A stretch of DNA of 64,000 nt from Mycobacterium palustre (GCF_002101785.1 NZ_LQPJ01000100.1:1-64000), one strand, 5' to 3'. Numbered from the stretch's first letter, positions 23,097 through 31,931 are shown. Numbers and translations: made by a program. Notes: generated by a model from the letters alone, not told the origin.

Positions 23097-23112
23097 TCAA
23101 CGTTCACGTTCA
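23097..23112. promoter_or_regulatory. TetR-type operator copy 2 (tetR autoregulation)
   Basis: TCAACGTTCACGTTCA, one mismatch from the perfect palindrome at 22234. It exactly fills the 16-bp spacer between TCAACA (23091-23096) and TAAGAT (23113-23118), so a bound repressor would block the tetR promoter. Confidence 0.75.
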
Positions 23113-23184
23113 TAAGATGGTAATTCGCAGGTGGGTGGCGCCGGGGCGTAGGTTGACGAACCGACGCACCCCGCACGAGGGAGG

Positions 23185-23844
23185 TTGACGATTCCTGCTC
23201 CAGATACAGCCGCGCGCAAGCAGAGCGACAATGCGCGCCGGCGCCAAGAACGGCGCAACGCCGAACGCCGCGCCTCCGGCGAGCGGTGGCAGACCATCCT
23301 CAAGGGGGCCGCGGAGGTGTTCCGCCGCGAAGGGTACGCCCGGGCCCGCCTCGAGGACGTCGCCGTCGAAGTCGGCATCAACCGCGCTTCGCTGTATTAC
23401 TACGTCGGGACGAAGGAGGAGCTGCTGGTCGCGCTGATCGAGGAGCCGGCCTACGCGATGACCCGGCACTGCCGTGAGGCGCTCGAGTCGAACGCGCCGG
23501 CCGACGAGAAGCTGCGCCGCGCGCTGCGCGCCTACGTCGACGACCTCGCCGCCTATCCCGAGGTGTTCCTGCTGTTCAACGAGAGCCAGCACCTCGCGGC
23601 CATTCCCGAAGCCCGCGACATCGTCGCCAACGCCGACGCTTACGGCAAGGCATTGCTCGCCATCGTCGAGGAGGGCGTGGCGTCCGGGGCGTTTCGCCAG
23701 GACCTCGACCCGCGGCTGGTGATGCTCGGAATTTTGGGCATGCACAACTGGATTCACCGTTGGTACGTCCCGGGCGGACGCAACACGCTCGACGAGATCG
23801 GTGATGCCTTCGCGGCGATGGTGCTGTCCGGCCTTCGCCCCTGA
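23185..23844 (+). CDS. TetR-family transcriptional regulator
   Basis: A 219-residue repressor. A basic N-terminal arm rich in R and A precedes the TetR HTH: ILKGAAEVFRREGYARARLE then VGINRASLYYYVGTKEELL, a near-consensus TetR_N domain at residues ~35-82. The ligand-binding half ends with a helix resembling TetR_C (MHNWIHRWYVPGGRNTLDE), as in KstR2/FadR-like regulators of acyl-CoA pathways. The TTG start follows GAGGGAGG with almost no spacer, and no other start is available. The adjacent palindrome at 23097 and two further copies in the cluster are its probable sites. Confidence 0.88.
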   Translation: MTIPAPDTAARKQSDNARRRQERRNAERRASGERWQTILKGAAEVFRREGYARARLEDVAVEVGINRASLYYYVGTKEELLVALIEEPAYAMTRHCREALESNAPADEKLRRALRAYVDDLAAYPEVFLLFNESQHLAAIPEARDIVANADAYGKALLAIVEEGVASGAFRQDLDPRLVMLGILGMHNWIHRWYVPGGRNTLDEIGDAFAAMVLSGLRP

Positions 23845-23917
23845 CTTCCGCGACTGTACGCAATCCGGCCCCAATCCGAATCGGTGAGCTGCGTTGACGC
23901 GCCGCTAAAGGCTGGGA

Positions 23918-24571
23918 TTGAATGCAATCATGCCACGTTTGACGCCAGTGCCCCGGGCTGAGGTCGCCGACGACTTCACGCTCAAGATGTACGACTTCAT
24001 GTTCGGCGACCGCGATCCGGTGGCCGAGCCCGGCGCCGTCGGCGGAACCCCCGGCAACTGGTGGACGGTGATGGCGCAGTCCCCCGCCGCCCTGCGCCAC
24101 GCCGTGCGCGGGTTCCGCCTCTATCGCGAAGAGGTGCGGATCCGGCCGGATCACCGCGAGCTGGGCCAGATACGGGCGGGCTGGGTGGTCGGCAGCCAGT
24201 TCGTGTTCTCCCAACACTGCAAGGCGTGCCGTTCCGCGGGGCTGTCCGAGGAGAAGATCCAGGCAATACCGTCCTGGCAGACCGCCGACTGCTTCGACCA
24301 CGCCGAGCGGCTGTTGCTGGCGTACACGGATTGCCTTGCGGGCCAACAGGGTCGGGTGCCCGAGCGGCTGTTCGAACAACTCCGCGAGCAGTTCACCGAC
24401 GCCGAAATCCTCGAATTCACCTACACCACCACCATGTACGTGATGCACGCCATCATGTCGCGGGCGCTGCGCCTGGAGTTCGACGACGTCGATGACCTGA
24501 TCGTGGAGGTGGCCGACCCGGAGGGCGGCGGCGTGCTGGACATCGGCGCGGCGACGTCCGGGCGTGACTGA
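23918..24571 (+). CDS. Carboxymuconolactone decarboxylase / AhpD-like protein
   Basis: A 213-217 residue helical protein of the CMD/AhpD superfamily. The redox-type motif SQHCKAC (CxxC) lies near residue 102, with downstream histidine and aspartate in ADCFDHAERLLLAYTD. CMD-like proteins act as decarboxylases or thiol peroxidases. TTG at 23918 has AAAGG 6 bases upstream; ATG at 23930 is an alternative. It overlaps the GntR gene by 8 bp and is the first gene of a three-gene unit (this gene, GntR, SDR). Confidence 0.82.
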   Translation: MNAIMPRLTPVPRAEVADDFTLKMYDFMFGDRDPVAEPGAVGGTPGNWWTVMAQSPAALRHAVRGFRLYREEVRIRPDHRELGQIRAGWVVGSQFVFSQHCKACRSAGLSEEKIQAIPSWQTADCFDHAERLLLAYTDCLAGQQGRVPERLFEQLREQFTDAEILEFTYTTTMYVMHAIMSRALRLEFDDVDDLIVEVADPEGGGVLDIGAATSGRD

Positions 24572-25268
24572 CGTGACCGAGATGGACGGGCGGTCGGAGC
24601 TGGCCTACCGGCTCATCCGGCGCGCAATCGCCGAGGGCGAATTCGAGCCCGGTTCCCGGCTGATCGAACAGCGCATCGGCGAGATGTTCGACCTGTCGCG
24701 CACGCCGGTGCGGGAAGCGTTGCGCGCGTTGGCCGCCGACGGACTGGTGGTCATCGAGCGTAACCGCGGCGCCGTCGTTGCCACGATGTCGGAATCCGAC
24801 ATCCGCGACCAGTACGAGCTGCGCGCGCGGCTCGAGTCGCTGGCGGCCGAACGCGCCGCGACCCGCATGGGTCCCGAGGGCGTCGCGGCCCTCGACGCCG
24901 CGATCGCCGATTTCGACGCCGGGCTCGAACTGGCGTCCAGTGGTGCGCACGACGCCAGCTTGCGCCGAATCACCGCCGCCAACAGCGCCTTTCACCAGGC
25001 GGTCGTCAAAGGGGCGCAGCACCGGCGGCTTTCGGTTCTGCTCGAGCACGCCGTCGACATTCCGTTGGTGTATCAGGTCTTTCGGCACCAGACGCGGGCC
25101 GAGGGCGAGCGGTCCAACCTGTTCCACCGCATGGTGCGCGACGCGATCGCGGCCGGCGAACCGGACCGCGCCGGTGCGTTGATGGCCGAGCACATCCTGC
25201 AGGGCAGGGACTCGCTGCTGGCCCTGCGCTCGAGGCCGGTTCGCGAGACCGAGACGCACGCTTCGTGA
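24564..25268 (+). CDS. GntR-family regulator, FCD (FadR) subgroup
   Basis: A 234-residue regulator. The winged helix is at residues ~12-75 (AYRLIRRAIAEGEFEPGSRL, then LSRTPVREALRALAADGLV). The all-helical FCD ligand domain follows, with D/H residues that usually hold a metal (ANSAFHQAVV and LFHRMVRDAI). FCD-GntR proteins respond to fatty-acyl-CoA, carboxylates or sugar acids. Start GTG overlaps the AhpD-like gene; its end overlaps the SDR start as GTGA, indicating coupled translation. Possible sites of the TGTAT-type are found at the double-domain FadE promoter. Confidence 0.9.
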   Translation: MTDVTEMDGRSELAYRLIRRAIAEGEFEPGSRLIEQRIGEMFDLSRTPVREALRALAADGLVVIERNRGAVVATMSESDIRDQYELRARLESLAAERAATRMGPEGVAALDAAIADFDAGLELASSGAHDASLRRITAANSAFHQAVVKGAQHRRLSVLLEHAVDIPLVYQVFRHQTRAEGERSNLFHRMVRDAIAAGEPDRAGALMAEHILQGRDSLLALRSRPVRETETHAS

Positions 25269-26035
25269 GCGCACCGATTCTGGAACGGTTTCGTCTCGAC
25301 GGCCGCGTCGCCGTGGTGACCGGGCCGACCTCGCAACTCGGCATGTCGATCGCCCGGGCGCTCGGTGCCGCCGGGGCTCGGATCGCCTTGGCGGGGCGAC
25401 GAATCGGTGCAGCGGAGGCGCGGTGTGCCGCGCTGCGAGACGAGGGCATCGACGCGGCGGCGTTCGACATCGACGTCGCCGCCCCCGAGTCCTGCGCCGG
25501 CGGCGTGGCTCAGGTCATGGAACGGTTCGGCCGCGTGGACGTGTTGGTCAACAACGCCGGTGTGGGCACCGCCGCACCCGCGACCCGCGAGGACCCGGCG
25601 CAATTCCGGCGCACGGTCGAGGTCAACCTGATGGGCGCCTACTGGATGAGCCAGGCGTGCGGGCGGCTCATGGAGCGCGGGTCGGCCGTCGTGATGATCA
25701 GCAGCATCCTGGGCCTGACCACCACGGCCCTACCCCAGGCGGGCTACGTGTCGAGCAAGGCCGGATTGCTCGGCCTGACACGGGATTTGGCCCGGCAATG
25801 GACCGGCCGCAAGGGCATTCGGGTCAACGCTGTGGCGCCGGGGTTCCTGTCGACCGGCCTGACCGCACTCACCCCCGAGGGCTTCAACGACGACTTCGTC
25901 GAAACGCGGGTGCCCGCGGGGCGGCTCGGCGACCCCGACGAGGTGGCCGCGGCGGTCCTGTTCCTGGCCAGCCCGGCCGCGTCATTCGTCAGCGGCGCGG
26001 TGCTGCCCGTTGACGGCGGCGCGCTGCTCACCTGA
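25265..26035 (+). CDS. Short-chain dehydrogenase/reductase
   Basis: A 256-residue SDR. The cofactor motif reads VVTGPTSQLGMSIARAL, in which the usual TGxxxGxG has Q/L instead of a second glycine; NNAG (VLVNNAGVG), the catalytic Ser (MISSILG) and YVSSK (Tyr, Lys) are present, so it is a likely NAD(P)-dependent enzyme with a slightly unusual nucleotide loop. R/A residues after beta 2 (GRRIG) suggest NADP preference. Its 3' end overlaps the convergent LLM 3 gene by 54 bp. Confidence 0.88.
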   Translation: MSAPILERFRLDGRVAVVTGPTSQLGMSIARALGAAGARIALAGRRIGAAEARCAALRDEGIDAAAFDIDVAAPESCAGGVAQVMERFGRVDVLVNNAGVGTAAPATREDPAQFRRTVEVNLMGAYWMSQACGRLMERGSAVVMISSILGLTTTALPQAGYVSSKAGLLGLTRDLARQWTGRKGIRVNAVAPGFLSTGLTALTPEGFNDDFVETRVPAGRLGDPDEVAAAVLFLASPAASFVSGAVLPVDGGALLT

Positions 26036-26923
26036 GGCCCGGGCGAAGAGCAACCGGCGCAGGTGCTCGAGGACGGCGGGGTCGATCAGCTCCGGCTCGT
26101 ACAGCAGCTCCGGCGGGAAATACAGCACGATCTCGTCGATGCCGGCCTCCCGCCAGGCCGCCACCCAGTCGTCGAACGCCGCCACCGACGACCAGATCGG
26201 GTCGGGGGTGGTCGCCGGGCTGCCCGCCAGGATCTGCCGTCGGATGCCCGACGGGTCACGCCCCAGCTCCGCGCAGAACTCGTCCAGCACCGCGGATCGC
26301 CTCCTGGTGACGGCGAGCAGCTCCTGTGACGACAGGCCCCACCCGCCGAAGGAACTCCAGATGTCGCCGAATCGGGCGGCCAGCCGCAGGCTCGAACGGT
26401 CATGCGCCGCAACGCAAATCGGCGGGCGCGGCCGCTGGACCGGTCGCGGGCGCAGCCGGACACCCGAGGCGCGGTAGTGCTTGCCGGCGTAGTCGACGGG
26501 CTCGGCGCGCAGCAGCGCGTCGATCAGTTCGATCGCCTCGGCGAACCGTTCGGCGCGCTCCCCCCGCCGCCACGGTTCGGCGCCGAGGAGCTCGTGGTCG
26601 GTCGGCGCGTAGCCGGCACCGATGCCCAGCTGCAGCCGCCCGCCCGACATGTTCTCGAGCGTGATCGCCTGCCGCGCCAGCAGCGCCGGATGCCGCAGGA
26701 CGACGTTGGACACCAGCGGGCCCAACAGGATGCGCCGCGTGCAGGTGGCCAGACCCGCCAGCGTGGTGAAGGCTTCGAACCAATTCGACCTCGGCGCTTG
26801 CGGATTGGCGCCGTGGTCGTCGATCCACAGGCTGCGGAAGCCCAACTCCTCGGCGCGCTCGCAGCGATCCACCAGCGTCGGCCACGCGGCGTTGGGAAAC
26901 AGCAGGACGCCGAAGTCGGTCAC
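25982..26923 (-). CDS. LLM-class F420-dependent oxidoreductase 3
   Basis: A 313-residue luciferase-like protein of a different branch from LLM 1 and 2: TDFGVLLFPNAAWPTLVDRC opening, SLWIDDHGAN (the WIxDH position), LGPLVSNVVLRHPALLARQA, GGRLQLGIGAGYAPTDHEL. The latter two are typical of F420-dependent LLM enzymes. Start GTG at 26923 overlaps the stop of LLM 2 (GTGA). The C-terminal ~18 residues (SGEQRAAVNGQHRAADE) are encoded inside the end of the convergent SDR gene. Confidence 0.87.
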   Translation of the reverse strand: MTDFGVLLFPNAAWPTLVDRCERAEELGFRSLWIDDHGANPQAPRSNWFEAFTTLAGLATCTRRILLGPLVSNVVLRHPALLARQAITLENMSGGRLQLGIGAGYAPTDHELLGAEPWRRGERAERFAEAIELIDALLRAEPVDYAGKHYRASGVRLRPRPVQRPRPPICVAAHDRSSLRLAARFGDIWSSFGGWGLSSQELLAVTRRRSAVLDEFCAELGRDPSGIRRQILAGSPATTPDPIWSSVAAFDDWVAAWREAGIDEIVLYFPPELLYEPELIDPAVLEHLRRLLFARASGEQRAAVNGQHRAADE

Positions 26924-28107
26924 TGACGGGCGTGCAGCGCGTCGGTTTCGGCGCGCCGGCGGGCGTCGCGCTCCTCGAGGAATTGCTGCGTCGCGCCGAC
27001 GATCGCGTTGGTGATGTTGCCCATCAGCGTCTCCCGGTGGAAGATCGTCCAGTCCCGGCTGCGCTCCAGCGGTTCGAGCGAATCCTGGAACACCGGCGTG
27101 ACGTAGCGGCTGATCAGCTCGTAGGAGCGCAGCGTGGCCTCGCGGTTGGCCCACTCGTGCGCCATCAACAGGTAGGTGCCGAAGCCGCCGGACTGCCTTT
27201 CCAGCCGGCGCAACTGGTCGATCGCCATGTCCGGCGTGCCGATGACCCCGACGCCGGTCTCGTTGACCGCCGCGACGATGTCCTCCCCCGGGTCGAAGTC
27301 GCCCAGAATCGGGATGGCGCCAACGTTTTGGAAGTAGTCGACCCATTGCGCCAGCCCGAGCTCGACGTCGCGGCGCGCCTGCTCCTCGGACTCGGCGATG
27401 TGCATCGGCCCGCACATCCGCCAGCCCTGGCGGCTCACCGTAGTGCCGTGCGCGGCCGCGGTCTCGGTCGCGGTGCGCCAATTGCGGGCCAGCGCGTCGA
27501 ACGCCTTTTTCTGCGTCGCGGCGATGGACAGCAGCCCGATGCCGAACTTGCCCGCGGCCACCGGGCCGGACGGCGACGCCGTGACCGCCACGCTCACCTC
27601 GATGCCGGGCTTGCTGTACGGCCGCAGCTGCAGCCGGGCGTCGCGCAGCGTGAACCAGTCGGTCTCGCGGTTCACCGGCGCCTCGTCGCGCCACAGTGCG
27701 AGCACCGCCTCCAGCGACTCGAGCATCATGTCGCGCTGCCGGGTGGTTTCGATGCCCATCATGTACGCGTCGCCGGGCAGGGCGCCGGGCCCGACGCCGA
27801 CGATCAGCCGGCCCCTGGTCAGGTGGTCGAGCTGCACCATGCGGTCGGCGAACATGAACGGGTGGTAGTAGGGCAGCGACGCGACGCCGGTGCCCAGCCG
27901 GATGCGCTTGGTGCGCGCGGCGGCCGTCGCGATCATCAGGTCTGGCGCGCCGATGATTTCGGTTCCGCCGGAATGGTGTTCGCCGAACCACGCTTCCTCG
28001 TAGCCGAGTTCCTCGACGGCCTCGACCAATTGCAGGTCACGCTCCAATGCGAGCGTGGGATTGTCCCCCACCATGTGGTACGGAGCGATGAAGACCCCAA
28101 AGCGCAT
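26920..28107 (-). CDS. LLM-class flavin oxidoreductase 2
   Basis: A 395-residue enzyme closely similar to LLM 1: MRFGVFIAPYHMVGDNPTLA, AWFGEHHSGGTEIIGAPDLM, RTKRIRLGTGVASLPYYHPF, VGVGPGALPGDAYMMGIETT. The two are likely paralogues acting on related substrates. It heads a minus-strand unit with LLM 3, starting with a leaderless ATG 6 bases after TAGATT. The TetR-type operator lies in the promoter spacer. Substrate unknown; family enzymes oxidise aldehydes, ketones or terpenoids. Confidence 0.88.
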   Translation of the reverse strand: MRFGVFIAPYHMVGDNPTLALERDLQLVEAVEELGYEEAWFGEHHSGGTEIIGAPDLMIATAAARTKRIRLGTGVASLPYYHPFMFADRMVQLDHLTRGRLIVGVGPGALPGDAYMMGIETTRQRDMMLESLEAVLALWRDEAPVNRETDWFTLRDARLQLRPYSKPGIEVSVAVTASPSGPVAAGKFGIGLLSIAATQKKAFDALARNWRTATETAAAHGTTVSRQGWRMCGPMHIAESEEQARRDVELGLAQWVDYFQNVGAIPILGDFDPGEDIVAAVNETGVGVIGTPDMAIDQLRRLERQSGGFGTYLLMAHEWANREATLRSYELISRYVTPVFQDSLEPLERSRDWTIFHRETLMGNITNAIVGATQQFLEERDARRRAETDALHARQ

Positions 28108-28142
28108 ACCGCGAATCTACGTCTACGTTCACGTTCATGCAA
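28108..28142 (-). promoter_or_regulatory. LLM 2 leaderless promoter with TetR-type operator copy 3
   Basis: On the minus strand: TTGCAT -35 (28142-28137), 17-bp spacer, TAGATT -10 (28119-28114), 6 nt, then ATG at 28107. The operator TCTACGTTCACGTTCA (28122-28137, plus strand) occupies the spacer. It differs from the copy at 22234 at two arm positions. Confidence 0.75.
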
Positions 28143-28191
28143 GGGTGTATGGGCATGGCGAAATCGGCGGTGGCGCTTTCGCGGTGCGGGC

Positions 28192-29565
28192 CTACTCCAG
28201 GCCGGCGGCCCGCCGGGCCAGGCGCTTGGCCCGTTCGAGGTCGTAGTGCTTGCGCGTCACCAGTCGCTGGGCGAACAACCCGCCCCCGGACTGCACGTTG
28301 GTCACCAGATGCCAGCCGCCATACGCGTCCGCGGTGGCGTCCCGGATCGCGTGGAACAGCTTGGCGCGGACATCGCCGGGCACCTCGGGGGCTCCGGTCA
28401 GATACTTGCGCAGCTGCGGGCCGACGTCCGGGTTGTCCAAGTCGGCCATCGACGGTGTGGTGATCACGCCGCCGCCGGCGATGTCGTGCAGGTGCCGCAC
28501 CATAAGGTTGAAGTTCGCCGCGCCAAGGTATTTCGTGGCGTTGGTGTACAGGTCGTCGGGATAGTAGTAGCCCTCGGGCGTGGTGTGCGCGTTGCTGATC
28601 GCGGCCTCCATGCCTGCCCGCAGGTTGGTGGCGTGGATCATCATCTCGTCGATTTTTTCTCGGATGTGCGAAACCCGTGCCGTCCCATTGGCTTCCGCGA
28701 TCAACTGCGCCAGCCCCACCATCTCGTCGGCCTGTTCCACCATGACCGCGGTGCCCCCGAGGCGTTCCCACAGCCCGAGCGAATGCGCGAAGATCCCGGC
28801 CTGAGCCGCCACCCCGTCGAGGAACACGTGCTCGGTCGGCACGAAAACGTCGTCGAAGATGACGAACCCGTCGGGCATGCTGCGGCCCGCGCTCACCGGG
28901 TAGTCGCGACTGTCCCCGCCGCGCGCCTGCACGGTGCGGCTGATGACGTGCACGCCGGGCGCGTTGACCGGCACCGCGCAGGCGATGGCGTAGTCCTCCT
29001 CGCCCAGCTTCATCGACTTGGTCGGCATCACCATCAGGTGATGCGCGAAGGGCGCGGCGCTGATGTGCAGCTTGGCGCCGCGGATCACCACGCCGTCGTC
29101 GCGCCGCTCGACCACGCGGACGTACTGGTCGGCGTCTTGCTGCGCGGCGGGCGCCTTGGACCGGTCGCCCTTGGAGTCGGTGATGCATTCGGCGATCCGG
29201 ATGTCGTCCCGACGCGCCTGTGCGACATAGGCATTGATGCGCGCGACGAACTCGGGGTGCGCCTCGGCGAGCCGGGCCGCGGCCACCACCAGCGTCATCA
29301 GCGACTGGTAGGTGACGTTGAGCAACAAGTCCATGTGGGTGAGGATCGGCACCCGGTCGCGCAGTTCGGCCACGCTGCGCGGCGCCTCGACGAGCGGGTT
29401 CACCGCGCCGGCTTCGGGCCGGTAATACTCGTCGTATCCGGCGGCCACCGCATTGAGCGCCGGTGCCAGCAACGGCTCGGTGTCCAGGTCGGCGACCAGC
29501 TTGCCGTCCTGGTAGACGCGCCGTCCGTCGCGTAACGAGTCCTTGTATTGCTCGCCGGTCATCAT
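28192..29565 (-). CDS. HpaB-family flavoprotein (4-hydroxyphenylacetate hydroxylase / 4-hydroxybutyryl-CoA dehydratase fold)
   Basis: A 457-residue protein. Domain order is HpaB_N (MTGEQYKDSLRDGRRVYQDG; this opening is diagnostic) and HpaB (C-terminal acyl-CoA-dehydrogenase-like helices), with the flavin loop region around VRVVERRDDGVVIRGAKLHI. The family includes two-component FADH2-dependent phenol hydroxylases and 4-hydroxybutyryl-CoA dehydratases; I cannot choose between them, and no small flavin reductase gene is adjacent. It follows the double-domain FadE by 18 bp, so they are probably one operon. Confidence 0.85.
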   Translation of the reverse strand: MMTGEQYKDSLRDGRRVYQDGKLVADLDTEPLLAPALNAVAAGYDEYYRPEAGAVNPLVEAPRSVAELRDRVPILTHMDLLLNVTYQSLMTLVVAAARLAEAHPEFVARINAYVAQARRDDIRIAECITDSKGDRSKAPAAQQDADQYVRVVERRDDGVVIRGAKLHISAAPFAHHLMVMPTKSMKLGEEDYAIACAVPVNAPGVHVISRTVQARGGDSRDYPVSAGRSMPDGFVIFDDVFVPTEHVFLDGVAAQAGIFAHSLGLWERLGGTAVMVEQADEMVGLAQLIAEANGTARVSHIREKIDEMMIHATNLRAGMEAAISNAHTTPEGYYYPDDLYTNATKYLGAANFNLMVRHLHDIAGGGVITTPSMADLDNPDVGPQLRKYLTGAPEVPGDVRAKLFHAIRDATADAYGGWHLVTNVQSGGGLFAQRLVTRKHYDLERAKRLARRAAGLE

Positions 29566-29583
29566 CTGGGTGCACGCTCCTCG

Positions 29584-31896
29584 TTATCGGCTGGTCCGCG
29601 CGTTGAACGGCTTACCACGGTCGGGATCGGTCTCGCGCGGCAGCCCCAGCACCCGTTCGGCGATGATGTTGCGCTGGATTTCCGAGGTGCCGCCGGCGAT
29701 GCAGTACTTTTTCATCTCCAGGAAAGACCGGGTGCCCGCGGGCATTTGAGCGCCGGCAGGCCAGCCCATCGTGAGCTCGGGCCGCAGGTCGACGCGGACG
29801 CGGCCGGCGCGTTCGTGCAGATCCGCACTGACGAGCTTGCGGATGGAGTCGATGGCTCCCGGGTCGCGGCCCGGGGTGACGCTGGCGCGCAGGCTGGCGG
29901 CCTGCAGGGCGCGTTCGTCAACGAGCAAGTGCTGCAGCCGATTTCGCACGTCCGCATGGCGCCAGGCCCCGCTGGCGACCGCCTCCGCGACGAGTTGATC
30001 GGTCACGCCCGGGCCGACGACCGCGGGGCCGGTGAGGCTGTTGCGTTCCTGCATCAACGTGCTGATGCCGACCTTCCAGCCGGCGTTCAGCGGGCCCAGG
30101 CGCGCAGAGTCGGGCACCACCACGTCGGTCAAAAAGACCTCGTTGAACTCGGCGTCACCGGTCATCTGGCGCAGCGGGCGCACCTCCACCCCCGGGGTGC
30201 GCATGTCGAGCAAAAAGTATGTGATTCCGGCGTGTTTGGGCAGCGTCGGATCGGTGCGGGCCATCAGCAGACCGAAGTCGGCGGTGTCGGCGAACGAACT
30301 CCAGATCTTTTGCCCGTTGACCAACCAGCGGTCCCCGTCGATCCGGACCGCCGAGGTGGCCAGCGACGCCAGATCGGAGCCCGCGCCGGGCTCGCTGAAC
30401 AGCTGGCACCAGCGGTGCTCGCCGAGCGCCAGTGGCCGCAGGTAGGTTTCGCGTTGCTCGTCGGTGCCCCACTCGAGGATGGTCGGGCCGGCCAGCCAGA
30501 CGCCGACGAAGTCCTCCTCGGGCCGGTCGACGCCGCGACGGCGCAATTCCTCGACCACCGCGGCCCCCTCGTCCCGGCCCAGCCCCCGGCCGCCGAATTC
30601 GGTCGGCCAGGTCGGCGTCGCCCAGCCGGCCTGGCCGAGCCGGCGATACCAGTCGCGGCGCGCCGGTGAGTACTTTTCGCCCGCCGCCGGCGGTTGGTCG
30701 TCGTCGACGACGGCGGCCGTGAGGTTGTCGGCCAGCCAGCGGCGCAGCTCCTCGACCGCGGCCGGCGCTCCGCCGGTGGCTGCCGACGCGGAATGCGTTG
30801 CCACGGGCTGCCTTTCGGCCACCGCCTCGCCGAGCCGGTCGCGGTGGGTCGACGGGTGGTCGATGAGGTACTGGTCGGCCTTGGCGCGGCGCAGGTACAG
30901 GTGCGCGACGTGCTCCCAGGTGTAGCCGATGCCGCCGTGCAGCTGGATCATCTCGGCGGCGTTCTGCAGGGCGGCGTCGCCGCACCGCGCCGCGGCGACC
31001 GCCACGGCGAACTCCGCGTCGGGGGCATCGGTTTGCAGTTGCCGGATCGCATACCAGGCGCTGCCGGTGGACAATTCGGCGCGGACGGCGGCGTCGGCGA
31101 GGCGGTGCTTGAGCGCCTGGAACGCGCCGATCTGTCGGCCGAACTGGCGGCGGTCCAAGAGGTACTGCCTGGTGAGTGACACGCAGTGCTCCGCCAGCGC
31201 CGCCTGCTCGGCGGCCAGGAGCGCCGTCGCGCGCAGGCGGACTCGGGCCAGGATGGACTGGGCCGCTCCGGCCACGCCGATGCGGCGGCCCGGCGCGCCG
31301 GACAGCCGCAGATTGGCCAGCGGTCGTGTCGTGTCCAGGGTGGTCAATCGCTCGCGGTACAGGCCGTCGCGACCGGTCACCGCGAAAAGGCTGGTGCCGC
31401 GGTCGGTTTCGGCGACCACCAGGACCAGGTCGGCGTCGGCGCCGTCGGGGACGTGGCGGAGGTCGCCAGCGAGGGCCCAGCCCGATCCGTCGCGTTCGGC
31501 CCGCGCCGGGTCGCCGGCGAGCGTGGCGGTGAGCTCGCCGGAAACCAGCGCGGGCAGCAGCTCGGCGCAGGCATCGCCGTCACCGGAGGCCAACAGCGCC
31601 TCGGCCGCCAGGCAGGCGGAGGCGAAGTAGGGCACCGGCGTCAGCTCGCGCGCGAGCTCTTCGAACACGACGGCCTGTTCCCTCAGGCCGGCGCCGCCGC
31701 CGCCGTATTGCTCCGGCACGGCGATGCCCAGCAGGCCGAGTTCGGCCAGCACCGGCCAGCCCGCCCGCCGCGCGGCCGCGGCGTCGGCGTGGCGGGTTTC
31801 GCGCAGGGGCAGATGCCTGGCCACCACCTTGCGCACCATGTCGCGGAGTTCGTCGAGTTCCGACGCGCGCGACGGCGATCCGAGCGAGACGGCCAT
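29584..31896 (-). CDS. Double-domain acyl-CoA dehydrogenase (FadE34-like fusion)
   Basis: A 770-residue protein made of two acyl-CoA dehydrogenase modules. Module 1 (residues ~1-375) has LLDRRQFGRQIGAFQALKHR and EMIQLHGGIGYTWEHVAHLY. Module 2 (~395-770) has CQLFSEPGAGSDLASLATSA, WLVNGQKIWSS and GGTSEIQRNIIAERVLGLP. This two-in-one architecture is known for FadE34-type enzymes, where one half retains FAD chemistry. Both halves here keep recognisable flavin-binding and acyl motifs. The start is a leaderless ATG. It heads an operon with the HpaB-like gene. Confidence 0.9.
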   Translation of the reverse strand: MAVSLGSPSRASELDELRDMVRKVVARHLPLRETRHADAAAARRAGWPVLAELGLLGIAVPEQYGGGGAGLREQAVVFEELARELTPVPYFASACLAAEALLASGDGDACAELLPALVSGELTATLAGDPARAERDGSGWALAGDLRHVPDGADADLVLVVAETDRGTSLFAVTGRDGLYRERLTTLDTTRPLANLRLSGAPGRRIGVAGAAQSILARVRLRATALLAAEQAALAEHCVSLTRQYLLDRRQFGRQIGAFQALKHRLADAAVRAELSTGSAWYAIRQLQTDAPDAEFAVAVAAARCGDAALQNAAEMIQLHGGIGYTWEHVAHLYLRRAKADQYLIDHPSTHRDRLGEAVAERQPVATHSASAATGGAPAAVEELRRWLADNLTAAVVDDDQPPAAGEKYSPARRDWYRRLGQAGWATPTWPTEFGGRGLGRDEGAAVVEELRRRGVDRPEEDFVGVWLAGPTILEWGTDEQRETYLRPLALGEHRWCQLFSEPGAGSDLASLATSAVRIDGDRWLVNGQKIWSSFADTADFGLLMARTDPTLPKHAGITYFLLDMRTPGVEVRPLRQMTGDAEFNEVFLTDVVVPDSARLGPLNAGWKVGISTLMQERNSLTGPAVVGPGVTDQLVAEAVASGAWRHADVRNRLQHLLVDERALQAASLRASVTPGRDPGAIDSIRKLVSADLHERAGRVRVDLRPELTMGWPAGAQMPAGTRSFLEMKKYCIAGGTSEIQRNIIAERVLGLPRETDPDRGKPFNARTSR

Positions 31897-31931
31897 TTTG
31901 TATACACTAGGGGCGATTTGACGGGTGTCAA
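31897..31931 (-). promoter_or_regulatory. Leaderless promoter of the double-domain fadE
   Basis: TTGACA (31931-31926), 16-bp spacer, TAGTGT (31909-31904), 7 nt, ATG at 31896. Inside the last stretch lies the palindromic TTGTATACA (31898-31906, plus strand), which fits the TGT-N-ACA core of FadR-type GntR operators and would overlap the transcription start. A variant TTGTATGCA lies at 31970-31978. Confidence 0.7.

Noticed and set aside
26932..29535. An 867-codon plus-strand frame across LLM 2 and the HpaB-like gene
   Set aside because: It lies opposite two genes with clear family motifs, has no ribosome binding site and no recognisable domain.
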